Source: CAZOKH01 sp964580315 (GTDB lineage: Bacteria > Chloroflexota > Anaerolineae > Anaerolineales > Anaerolineaceae). From it: a stretch of 18,393 bases of DNA. Positions 7,240-13,096 of this stretch are shown here, in pieces (positions within the stretch are counted from its first letter, which is position 1; every line of letters starts with the position of its first letter). The DNA lies in assembly GCA_964580315.1 (NCBI GenBank), contig CAZOKH010000073.1, positions 1-18,393 of the forward strand, in the 5' to 3' direction. The notes beneath the pieces are model-generated. The model was given only the letters and a program-made list of their open reading frames with translations. It had not been told where the DNA came from and searched no databases. A program made the position numbers and the translations under genes.

Positions 7240-7268
7240 ATCGGGCGGTCATTAAATGACCGCCCGAT
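7240..7268. repeat. Perfect stem-loop between PTS IIC and the downstream gene
   Basis: ATCGGGCGGTCATT (7240-7253) and AATGACCGCCCGAT (7255-7268) are exact reverse complements around a single A; in practice the core GGGCGGTCAT pairs around a TAAA loop. On the minus strand it is followed by GTTTAGG, which is too short a U-run for a standard terminator. It lies in the untranslated gap after IIC. A partial terminator or an mRNA 3'-end stabiliser are the likely roles. Confidence 0.8.
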
Positions 7269-7296
7269 TTGTTGCATACAGGGTATTTCAGAATAT

Positions 7297-8688
7297 TTAT
7301 TCTTCGACGGGAGCGCCGGCAGCGACTTCCCAGGCCTTGCGGTTCTTTGAATACATGAACCACGCCACAGCCAGGAGAGCGGCCAAAATTACCACGCCGA
7401 TAATGCCCATCATCTCAGTTGCTTTGGTGAAGACAAAAGGAGTCCAGAGGAAGCTGTCGCCAATGCTGGTGATCAGAGAAGCGCCTTCGGGCATGGTAAA
7501 ACCAGCTTCCACAGCAGCAGAGGTGAACAACGGCGCCAATCCGGTGGCAATGTAGAAACCGAACAGCAGTTCCAGGGTGCCGCCAATGATCATGCGTACA
7601 ACGTTGCCTTTGAAAAGCGGAGCCATCATAGCCACCACGAAGGGGATGATCGCCAGGTCAGCAAACAACATCACACGGGTACCGGGCAGGACGATGGACA
7701 GCAGAATGGCGATGGGAACCAGGATCAGCGAGGAAGAAATGGCAGCCGGGTGACCAATCAGGATTGCGGAATCCAGGCCGATGTAAATATCATCTCCGCC
7801 AGAGCGTTTCTGCATGTAATCGCGGGCAGCTTCAGATACCGGGATCAAGCCTTCCATCAAAATCTGCACCATCTTGGGCAGCAAATACATAACCGCGGCC
7901 AGGTTGATGCCAACACCGAGCACTTTGGTCAGCACAGTGGCGAAATCGCCGGCGTTGTAGAAGCCCAGCAAGCCCAGGATAAAACCAATGATCAGGCCCA
8001 GGATGACCGGGTCGCCAAAAACGCCGAATTTCTTTTGGATGGCTTCTGGGTCTGCATCCAGGTCACGCAAACCGGGGATTTTCTCGACAACCCAGTTGGT
8101 GAAGATTGCAAAGGGAACGCCAGGGGCCGAGGTGAGGTGAGGAATGGAAATGCCGGGCAGGTTATAGAAATGCTGCACCGATTTGGCAGTCCAGTCCGCC
8201 AGGAACAGGGCTAATGCTGCGGCAACGGCTGATGCAACCAGGCCATAGACCACGTTTTTGGAAACAATGGCAACCAGTGAGCCGATGAAAGCAAAGTGCC
8301 AGAAGTTCCAGATATCGATATTGAGTGTTTTGGTGACGCGCAGCGCCAGCAGGATGATGTTGACCAGGATGGCAACCGGGATAACCCACAAACCAACCTT
8401 GGTGCCGAAAGCGATGGCAGCCGCAGAAGGCCAACCCACATCCATGATGTCGCGCTGTACGCCAGTGTTGGCAACCATTGCCTGACCAACCTCAGTCAAG
8501 CTGCCCCACATCAAACCGACAACGAGATTGATACCGATGAAAGCGATACCAATCATGACACCGGACCGGAACGCTTTGCTGGGTTTGGCGCCCAGGAACC
8601 ATGCGAGGAAGAAAATAATAATCGGCAGAAGAATGGTTGCGCCGAGTCCGTCAATGACTGCTTTTAATGCTGTTAAAAATTGATCCAT
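7297..8688 (-). CDS. gatC: PTS galactitol-type permease subunit IIC
   Basis: This is the membrane channel subunit of a phosphotransferase system of the galactitol (Gat) type. It moves the sugar or polyol across the membrane while IIB phosphorylates it. The 463 residues contain about ten to twelve hydrophobic segments. Family-like features are the N-terminal DGLGATILLPIIIFFLAWFLG at 13-33, NIDIWNFWHFAFIGS at 123-137, the cytoplasmic segment with DPEAIQKKFGVFGDP at 213-227, GLDSAILIGHPAAISSS at 304-320 and SIVLPGTRVMLFADLA at 331-346. The separate IIA, IIB and IIC polypeptides fit the Gat family. GGAGGG lies 5 nt before the ATG. The substrate may be galactitol, but this family also includes transporters for other polyols and pentoses, and no metabolic enzyme is nearby to decide. 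Confidence 0.9.
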   Translation of the reverse strand: MDQFLTALKAVIDGLGATILLPIIIFFLAWFLGAKPSKAFRSGVMIGIAFIGINLVVGLMWGSLTEVGQAMVANTGVQRDIMDVGWPSAAAIAFGTKVGLWVIPVAILVNIILLALRVTKTLNIDIWNFWHFAFIGSLVAIVSKNVVYGLVASAVAAALALFLADWTAKSVQHFYNLPGISIPHLTSAPGVPFAIFTNWVVEKIPGLRDLDADPEAIQKKFGVFGDPVILGLIIGFILGLLGFYNAGDFATVLTKVLGVGINLAAVMYLLPKMVQILMEGLIPVSEAARDYMQKRSGGDDIYIGLDSAILIGHPAAISSSLILVPIAILLSIVLPGTRVMLFADLAIIPFVVAMMAPLFKGNVVRMIIGGTLELLFGFYIATGLAPLFTSAAVEAGFTMPEGASLITSIGDSFLWTPFVFTKATEMMGIIGVVILAALLAVAWFMYSKNRKAWEVAAGAPVEE

Positions 8689-8738
8689 CTTTACCCTCCG
8701 AAATTTCTTTCACTTATGATGATATTTTGAAGCATCGA

Positions 8739-9020
8739 TTATGATGTCAGGGTTTTGGCAATTTGTTCGATAACCGCCTCCTTTCCAATTCCCGTCAAGA
8801 AAGCCAGGGTTTGAATTACCGGAACGCCCAGATCAGTAGGCACCTGGGTGGTTGATACCACCAGGTCAACTCCGGAAATATAAGAACGAATTTCAGCAGC
8901 TTTACATTGCTTGGTGGAAACTTCAATTCCACGATCTTTCATCGCTTCTTCAATGGCTCGCGCAACCACAGTTGAGGTTGCGATAGCGGTACCACAGGCA
9001 ACCAAAATCGTTTTTTTCAT
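8739..9020 (-). CDS. gatB: PTS galactitol-type subunit IIB
   Basis: IIB carries the phosphoryl group on a cysteine and hands it to the sugar in IIC. I choose the ATG at 9020 (93 residues), because the protein then opens with MKKTILVACGTAIATSTVVA, the standard IIB start. Phosphocysteine C9 sits in the loop after the first strand. The remainder, with a second strand DLVVSTTQV and helix EAVIEQIAKTL, fits the family's length and fold. AGGAGG lies 5 nt upstream. A second in-frame ATG at 9074 also has GGAGGG 5 nt upstream and would add 18 residues (MELTDTLLISTVILKEDL), so two forms are possible. The gene is 50 bp before IIC and 293 bp after IIA. That gap may hold its own promoter. Confidence 0.9.
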   Translation of the reverse strand: MKKTILVACGTAIATSTVVARAIEEAMKDRGIEVSTKQCKAAEIRSYISGVDLVVSTTQVPTDLGVPVIQTLAFLTGIGKEAVIEQIAKTLTS

Positions 9021-9025
9021 TAGAT

Positions 9026-9085
9026 CCTCCTTCAAAATAACGGTTGAGATAAGTAAGGTATCGGTCAATTCCATCCATACCCTCC
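9026..9085 (-). promoter_or_regulatory. Two ribosome binding sites for alternative IIB starts
   Basis: AGGAGG at 9031-9026 serves the ATG at 9020, and GGAGGG at 9085-9080 serves the in-frame ATG at 9074. Each has 5-nt spacing. Homology favours 9020 as the main start. Confidence 0.5.
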
Positions 9086-9119
9086 ATGGGGCGCAAGATG
9101 GAAATATTTCAACAATTTC

Positions 9120-9148
9120 AGCATACTCAAAAAAAGTTCACAATTCAA
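9120..9148 (-). promoter_or_regulatory. Candidate internal promoter ahead of PTS IIB-IIC
   Basis: On the minus strand TTGAAT (9148-9143) and TATGCT (9125-9120) are exactly 17 bp apart, in the 293-bp gap between IIA and IIB. The -35 lies inside TGAATTGTGAA, which resembles part of the operator ahead of the regulator gene. The match is moderate. Confidence 0.35.
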
Positions 9149-9313
9149 CAGTATCAAAAACCCAAAAAAACCGGTAATGGGATTTCTTTATTTCGTAATT
9201 AAGTGATTGATCCTGTTGAATGAGAACGACAAATTATTCACGAAATATTTCTGATCAGTTATTAAGGTTCTGGTTCTACAAGCACCAACCCGCAACAAAT
9301 TGTCTGTGTTGCT

Positions 9314-9787
9314 TTAGGATTGGATGGATGAAAGCGCCATTTTTACCTCAGAATAACTCTTTGCTTCCATCAATTTGGTAATCACAGCATCATCCTGCAA
9401 TACGCCGGCAATTTCTTGCAGCATTTCAACCTGGGCTTTGGGCTGATCTAACGCCAGCAAAAACACCAACCGCACCTGCACAGACTCTTCTTTGCTAACC
9501 ATGTTTTGAAAAACAACCGGTTTTTGCAGGGTTGCCATGGCAACCCCCGGGCGCTTCACATGTTCGACGTCGGTGTGCGGAATGGCCGCATTGACATCAC
9601 CGCCCAGGGGCAGGCCGGTTGGTAATTCTTTTTCACGTTTTAATGCTGCATCAACAAACGACCCTTTTACATAACCCGAAGCGCGCAACAAACCGCCCAG
9701 GTTCGTGATAACCGCCGATGCATCAGGCACATTCAAATTCAGCCTCACCGCCGACGGTTCGAGCAATTCCAGTAATTTATTAGACAT
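9314..9787 (-). CDS. gatA: PTS fructose/galactitol-type subunit IIA
   Basis: IIA accepts phosphate from HPr and passes it to IIB. I use the ATG at 9787 (157 residues), with GAGAGGA upstream. A GTG at 9820 overlaps the end of the regulator gene and would add 11 residues, which is less likely. The fold matches EIIA type 2: a family-like start (LLELLEPSAVRLNLNVPDAS), GLLRASGYVKGSFVDAALKREKELPTGLP at 33-60, and the active-site segment NAAIPHTDVEHV at 66-77, where H71 is the phosphorylated histidine. EDDs and LLALDQPKAQVEMLQEIAGVL follow as in the family. It is 32 bp downstream of the SorC-like regulator and should be read from the same promoter, but it is separated from IIB by 293 bp. A nitrogen-regulatory IIA is unlikely in this context. 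Confidence 0.9.
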   Translation of the reverse strand: MSNKLLELLEPSAVRLNLNVPDASAVITNLGGLLRASGYVKGSFVDAALKREKELPTGLPLGGDVNAAIPHTDVEHVKRPGVAMATLQKPVVFQNMVSKEESVQVRLVFLLALDQPKAQVEMLQEIAGVLQDDAVITKLMEAKSYSEVKMALSSIQS

Positions 9788-9819
9788 ACAATAATTATTC
9801 CTCTCTAAAACCAGTTTCA

Positions 9820-10800
9820 CTATTTCAACTTGTCAAGCTCTAAGATTTGTTGTGCCGTATTGACATCGGTAACCAGAACATTAAAATATTTGGATCGTAA
9901 TCCACCCAGCAATGGCAAAACTTTGGCATCGCCGCCAGCCACACCGATTCGCACCGGGATATGCAGCAAATCTTCCAGGCTGATTCCGATGACCCTCGAA
10001 TGAAATGCATGCGAAACCTGGTTGCCAAACTCATCCACCTGGAAACCGCACACATCTCCCACAGCCCCCGACAGCACCATTTCCAAAATATCATCTTCAG
10101 AAATGTAACCCGCCAGGAAATAGCTGGATGTGGAAATATCGGTGCTGCTGACACCCAGCAGCGCCACGGTGGTGTGCCGGGCGACCGTAATGCCATCGGC
10201 CACGTTTTTGGTGGACAGGAACGAAGCAGCTACTTCGGGAGTTTCAACAATAAAGGGTGCGTTTAAAAATACCGCTTTGCAGCGAAACTTCTTCTGCAAA
10301 TTGGTAATCATGGTATGCGCGTCATAATGGCTGTTCTGTGCGCCCAGGGCGCCAATCAACTGGGTTACCGTGATCGTCTCAGTCTCATGAAATTCTTCCG
10401 GCTCAATGGCATCCACCACGGCATTGATAGTTGTTCCCCAGGAAATTCCCAGAATGGCGCCGGGTTTAAGGTAGGAACGCAGGGCAAATGCCCCCGCCTG
10501 CCCAAGCCTGTCTTTCATTTTGTGAGGGGGAATATTTTTCTGATCTAGCACAAAGGCTTCCAATAAGCCAAAGCGTTTTTGCAACTGAGCCTGTAAATTT
10601 TTATCAAAACCCAGGGGGCGATTAATGTGGATTTTTACAATTCCAGCCTGATGCGCTTCGGTAATCATCCTGGATACCATCGAGCGCGTAACCCCCACAA
10701 ATTTTGCAATTTGCGCCTGTGTTTTACCCTCAAGATAGTATTGCTCAGCTACATCAGCCAGCAATTCTATTCTTACATCTGATGGTTTGTTCCCTGGCAC
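9820..10800 (-). CDS. SorC/DeoR-family sugar-responsive transcriptional regulator
   Basis: This 326-residue protein has an N-terminal winged helix-turn-helix at about 27-48 (KTQAQIAKFVGVTRSMVSRM) and a long C-terminal effector domain. The latter is typical of SorC/CggR-like regulators, with LKPGAILGISWGTTINAVVDAI near 111-132 and a C-terminal sugar-phosphate pocket, IGVAGGDAKVLPLLGGLRS...LVTD, near 284-312. Such regulators bind sugar phosphates and control neighbouring uptake genes (established knowledge). The start is GTG at 10800, with GAGG 6 nt upstream. It is the first gene of the cluster, so it is likely autoregulated together with IIA through the palindrome at 10845-10872. The inducer is presumably the phosphorylated PTS sugar (inference). 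Confidence 0.9.
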   Translation of the reverse strand: MPGNKPSDVRIELLADVAEQYYLEGKTQAQIAKFVGVTRSMVSRMITEAHQAGIVKIHINRPLGFDKNLQAQLQKRFGLLEAFVLDQKNIPPHKMKDRLGQAGAFALRSYLKPGAILGISWGTTINAVVDAIEPEEFHETETITVTQLIGALGAQNSHYDAHTMITNLQKKFRCKAVFLNAPFIVETPEVAASFLSTKNVADGITVARHTTVALLGVSSTDISTSSYFLAGYISEDDILEMVLSGAVGDVCGFQVDEFGNQVSHAFHSRVIGISLEDLLHIPVRIGVAGGDAKVLPLLGGLRSKYFNVLVTDVNTAQQILELDKLK

Positions 10801-10844
10801 GCTGCGCCTCGATATACGATAGGATGAAAACAGCCTGGAAATTT

Positions 10845-10872
10845 ACTTTTGTGATTTACAATTCACATAAGT
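10845..10872. promoter_or_regulatory. Palindromic operator for the PTS regulator
   Basis: ACTTTTGTGA (10845-10854) and TCACATAAGT (10863-10872) match in 9 of 10 arm positions around an 8-bp centre. The site covers the predicted transcription start near 10867, where a repressor would block initiation. A SorC-type regulator encoded immediately downstream is the likely ligand. Confidence 0.6.
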
Positions 10873-10873
10873 G

Positions 10874-10902
10874 AGTTTAACATTTTCTTAAAGAAAAGTC
10901 AA
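10874..10902 (-). promoter_or_regulatory. Sigma-70-type promoter of the SorC-PTS cluster
   Basis: On the minus strand TTGACT (10902-10897) and TAAACT (10879-10874) are 17 bp apart. The spacing is ideal and the -35 has 5 of 6 consensus bases. The -10 is immediately followed by the 28-bp palindrome. Confidence 0.6.
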
Positions 10903-10967
10903 CTACTCAATTCTTAAAAAATTGATCGAGTTGTTGACCGGGATGAAGCGATATGCAATTGTAAGAA

Positions 10968-10986
10968 TCAGGCTTTGGCCGCCTGA
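10968..10986 (-). terminator. Possible weak terminator after the DUF218 gene
   Basis: TCAGGC (10968-10973) and GCCTGA (10981-10986) form a perfect 6-bp stem with a 7-nt loop, just past the stop of the minus-strand gene ending at 11002. The sequence after it is TTCTTACAATT, so the U-tract is poor. Confidence 0.3.
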
Positions 10987-11001
10987 ATTTAACCCAAAGA
11001 C

Positions 11002-11796
11002 CTACATCCACCCGCGCAGGCGGTAAACCAGCATGCCCAGGTATTCTTTCATGGCGGCTGTGATCATCGAGAGATTGCCCACATTGGGCATCAGGCGCAC
11101 CAGCATGCCAGCCGGGTCGCCGCTGAACAGGGCATTCCAACTGGCCTGGGTCACCTTGAAATCCGTCGGCGCGGGAATAACCTCCACCCCTTGTTTTTCA
11201 AACAGCGCCACCGAGCGCGGCATGTGCGAAGCGGTTGTGACCAGGATAATGCGATCAATGTTTTTTTCCTTGAGCATTTTTGCACTGTAAAGAGCATCTT
11301 CATACGTATTCTGCGATTCAGGTTGCAGCCACAGGGCTTCTTCAGGGATATCCATCCATGTCAGCACTTCAGCCATTTCTGAGGCCGGCGTGCTGGGTGT
11401 GCTTCCCAGCCAGGAAATGTTTCCACCACTGAGCAGCAAATGCTGGGCTGCCCCCTGTTTATACAGGTATCCGGCATAAATCACACGGTCTCCGCCGCTG
11501 TTAAGTTCAACCGTTGAGCGCGGGAATTCAGCCGAATCGGTGCCGCCTCCCAGCACCACAATCACATCGGCTTTGGGCAAAGTTTCCGGCGGCAGGTAGC
11601 GCCACTCCAGCGAGCGGGTCAGCGCTGCCGCCACCCAACTGTTGCTGGTCACCAAAATCACAACCAGGGCAAAAATCGAAAACGCCGTGTGCAACTTTTG
11701 ATGTTTATAAGCAAGCAGCGCCAAAACCAGTAAGACACAGGTGAATCCCAGGGGATAAACAAATAATGGTCCAAATTTTGAAAGAAAAACAAACAT
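11002..11796 (-). CDS. YdcF/SanA-like membrane protein (DUF218)
   Basis: The protein has 264 residues, with two N-terminal membrane helices (about 10-30 and 38-58) and an extracytoplasmic-looking DUF218 domain at about 75-230. Family motifs are ADVIVVLGGG at 76-85, GDRVIYAGYLYK at 102-113, LLLSGG at 120-125, ASEMAEVL at 138-145, ESQNTYEDALYSAKML at 160-175 and LVTTASHMPRSVALF at 185-199. Members include E. coli YdcF, SanA and ElyC, which affect envelope integrity and vancomycin tolerance, but the biochemical activity is not settled (established knowledge). AAGGAG lies 5 nt before the ATG. The gene reads toward the PTS regulator but is separated by its own terminator-like hairpin and the regulator's promoter, so it is probably independent. 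It is divergent from the FtsK-like gene. Confidence 0.85.
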   Translation of the reverse strand: MFVFLSKFGPLFVYPLGFTCVLLVLALLAYKHQKLHTAFSIFALVVILVTSNSWVAAALTRSLEWRYLPPETLPKADVIVVLGGGTDSAEFPRSTVELNSGGDRVIYAGYLYKQGAAQHLLLSGGNISWLGSTPSTPASEMAEVLTWMDIPEEALWLQPESQNTYEDALYSAKMLKEKNIDRIILVTTASHMPRSVALFEKQGVEVIPAPTDFKVTQASWNALFSGDPAGMLVRLMPNVGNLSMITAAMKEYLGMLVYRLRGWM

Positions 11797-11902
11797 TTAA
11801 GCTCCTTATTATTGGGAAGTCATCATCCACCTAGCGCATAACCCTGCCGCACCGGATTCGTCCTTCCCGCGCACCATCATACCACTTTTTATTTTTTGCC
11901 TC

Positions 11903-11931
11903 TTGACTCACAGAATAAAAGTGGATACAAT
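11903..11931 (+). promoter_or_regulatory. Near-consensus promoter of the FtsK-like gene pair
   Basis: TTGACT (11903-11908) and TACAAT (11926-11931) are 17 bp apart. It is the best -35/-10 pair in the window. Transcription would start near 11938, just before the palindrome at 11941. Confidence 0.65.
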
Positions 11932-11940
11932 ACCAGTAAA

Positions 11941-11958
11941 TTAGAACACATATTCTAA
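11941..11958. promoter_or_regulatory. Palindromic operator-like site at the start of the FtsK-like transcript
   Basis: TTAGAA (11941-11946) and TTCTAA (11953-11958) are perfect inverted 6-mers around a 6-bp centre. The inner part reads GAAC-N4-ATTC, one base off the GAAC-N4-GTTC core of Gram-positive LexA boxes. It lies directly after the predicted transcription start, where a repressor would act. Further TTC/GTTC half-sites lie at 11966-11977. Confidence 0.45.
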
Positions 11959-11988
11959 TACACAAGTTCTATGTTCCGGGAGATAAGT

Positions 11989-12783
11989 ATGATGAATAAT
12001 ATGACCCAGCTTTCAACCCTGCAAACACAATGGACGGTGATGCCGGCAGCCCGGCCATTTTCTTCAAGCAATTCCACCTGGTTGCGCACCCCGGTTGGAT
12101 TCCTGGAAGCAACCAGCCATATTCCTGTTTTAACCGCCGCGCTGGGCGAAGACCTTTCCGGCGCGCCGGTGCTCATTGATTTTACCAGCGCACGCAGCTT
12201 TCCCATGCAAGTCTTCGCCTGTCCTGAATATCGGCGCGCGCTGATTGAAACCATGATCCACTCGGCCTGCACGGTGAATTTTCCTGAAGAATTTCAATTT
12301 GCAATAATCAGTTCTCATCCCGAAGAATACGAGGGTCTATGCGACAGCGGTTTCGTCAGCGAACATTGCCGCGGCAACGCCTCAACCCCTGCTGAAGGAA
12401 TGGACTGGCTGCTTGAATTTGCCGCAAAAGCCCAACAGCAAAGCGGCAGCCCAATCAACGGCGCCCGTACCCTGCTGGTTATGGATGATTTTTCAGCCTA
12501 CCTCAACAGCGACCCGGAAGTGAAAATTGCCTGGCAGTGGCTGGTCAGGCATGGAGCAGGCGGCGGTGTGCTGCCGGCGACTTTGAATGATGCGCATTTC
12601 ATCCGGTTCAATTTCTCGCATTCCCATGCGCTTCATTTCTTAGACCTGGACGCGCTGCGCTACTGGAGTGAGATTGGTACAGAACCTGCAATTGATTTAC
12701 AACAGGCACAGGCAGGACACTTCCACGTTCAGTCCAATGGAAAATGGCTGGCTTTCAATGTTCCTGCCATAAGCGCTGCTTAA
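11989..12783 (+). CDS. FtsK/SpoIIIE-like protein lacking a Walker A motif
   Basis: I use the ATG at 11989 (264 residues), with GGGAG 6 nt upstream; a frame from 11971 lacks a good site. No name is assigned. Its layout follows the FtsK motor core: ALGEDLSGAPVLIDF at 51-65 (FtsK has LGxDxxGxPV), FPMQVFACPEYRRALIETMI at 71-90, EEFQFAIISSHP at 100-111 (FtsK has VRFLLIDPK), a Walker B-like TLLVMDDFSAYLN at 161-173, and VRHGAGGGVLPATLN at 186-200 (FtsK has GRAAGIHLILATQRP). GHFHVQSNGKWLAFNVPAI near the end matches the closing strand. Where FtsK has GxTGSGKS it reads ACPEYRRA, so ATP hydrolysis is not expected. This comparison is from memory of the family, not an alignment. A non-motor regulatory or structural role is an inference. 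The next gene follows after 15 bp. Confidence 0.7.
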   Translation: MMNNMTQLSTLQTQWTVMPAARPFSSSNSTWLRTPVGFLEATSHIPVLTAALGEDLSGAPVLIDFTSARSFPMQVFACPEYRRALIETMIHSACTVNFPEEFQFAIISSHPEEYEGLCDSGFVSEHCRGNASTPAEGMDWLLEFAAKAQQQSGSPINGARTLLVMDDFSAYLNSDPEVKIAWQWLVRHGAGGGVLPATLNDAHFIRFNFSHSHALHFLDLDALRYWSEIGTEPAIDLQQAQAGHFHVQSNGKWLAFNVPAISAA

Positions 12784-12798
12784 TTGTTGGAGGATGTT

Positions 12799-13044
12799 AT
12801 GGGAACTGGCATGTTGTGGTTTGATGACAATCCCGAGCTGGACAACGCCGCGAAAATCAGGCGGGCTGAGTTGTACTATCTCAAAAAATATGGGCAAAAG
12901 CCTGATGTCTGCTTTGTGCATCCCAGCATGGCGGGTTCGCTGACCGCCTGGTCATTCGATATGGAAATTCAGACCATCCAGAATATTTTGCCCAATCATT
13001 TCTGGCTGGGCATGCGCGAGAATTCTCCTGTCTCACCCGGTTGA
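12799..13044 (+). CDS. Small protein of unknown function, partner of the FtsK-like gene
   Basis: The product has 81 residues from the ATG at 12799, which has GGAGG 5 nt upstream; a TTG at 12784 lies before the ribosome site and is rejected. Visible features are MLWFDDNPELDNAAKIRRAELYYLKKYG at 5-32, a helix rich in charged residues, then KPDVCFVHPSM at 34-44, and a closing segment ILPNHFWLGM at 63-72. I have the impression of having seen similar short proteins (WFDxxP...YY.KKYG.xP..C.VHPSM...LP.H.WIG) in Chloroflexota, but I cannot name a family. It is cytosolic, with no membrane segment. It is read from the same promoter as the FtsK-like gene and ends before a strong terminator, so the two form a closed unit. 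Confidence 0.75.
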   Translation: MGTGMLWFDDNPELDNAAKIRRAELYYLKKYGQKPDVCFVHPSMAGSLTAWSFDMEIQTIQNILPNHFWLGMRENSPVSPG

Positions 13045-13068
13045 TTTTCCATTTTTTCCAAAAGAACA

Positions 13069-13095
13069 AAAACCGGCTGTCATCCAGCCGGTTTT
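13069..13095. terminator. Bidirectional intrinsic terminator between the FtsK-like pair and acpS
   Basis: AAAACCGGCTG (13069-13079) and CAGCCGGTTTT (13085-13095) pair perfectly over 11 bp around a TCATC loop. Ts follow on the plus strand (ATTATTTTT), and an A/T-rich run follows on the minus strand. It lies between two convergent genes and just touches the end of acpS. Confidence 0.9.
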
Positions 13096-13096
13096 A

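Noticed and set aside
7750..8214. Plus-strand open frame of 154 codons opposite gatC
   Set aside because: gatC is a clear family member on the other strand; the frame has no ribosome site or recognisable sequence.
8950..9087. Short leader peptide frame starting at 9087 and overlapping gatB in another frame
   Set aside because: It has no convincing ribosome site of its own, and its sequence shows no runs of a regulatory amino acid codon.
10845..10872. CRP-type site (TGTGA...TCACA)
   Set aside because: The two half-sites are separated by 8 bp instead of the 6 bp of CRP sites, and the arms extend further; a local regulator operator fits better.
11971..11988. Earlier ATG for the FtsK-like gene
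   Set aside because: It precedes the GGGAG site at 11978-11982, which is correctly spaced only for the ATG at 11989.
12061..12783. FtsK-like gene as a simple pseudogene of a true DNA translocase
   Set aside because: The frame is intact, it has a strong promoter and ribosome site, and a coupled downstream gene. The loss is confined to the nucleotide-binding loop, though decay cannot be fully excluded without homologues.
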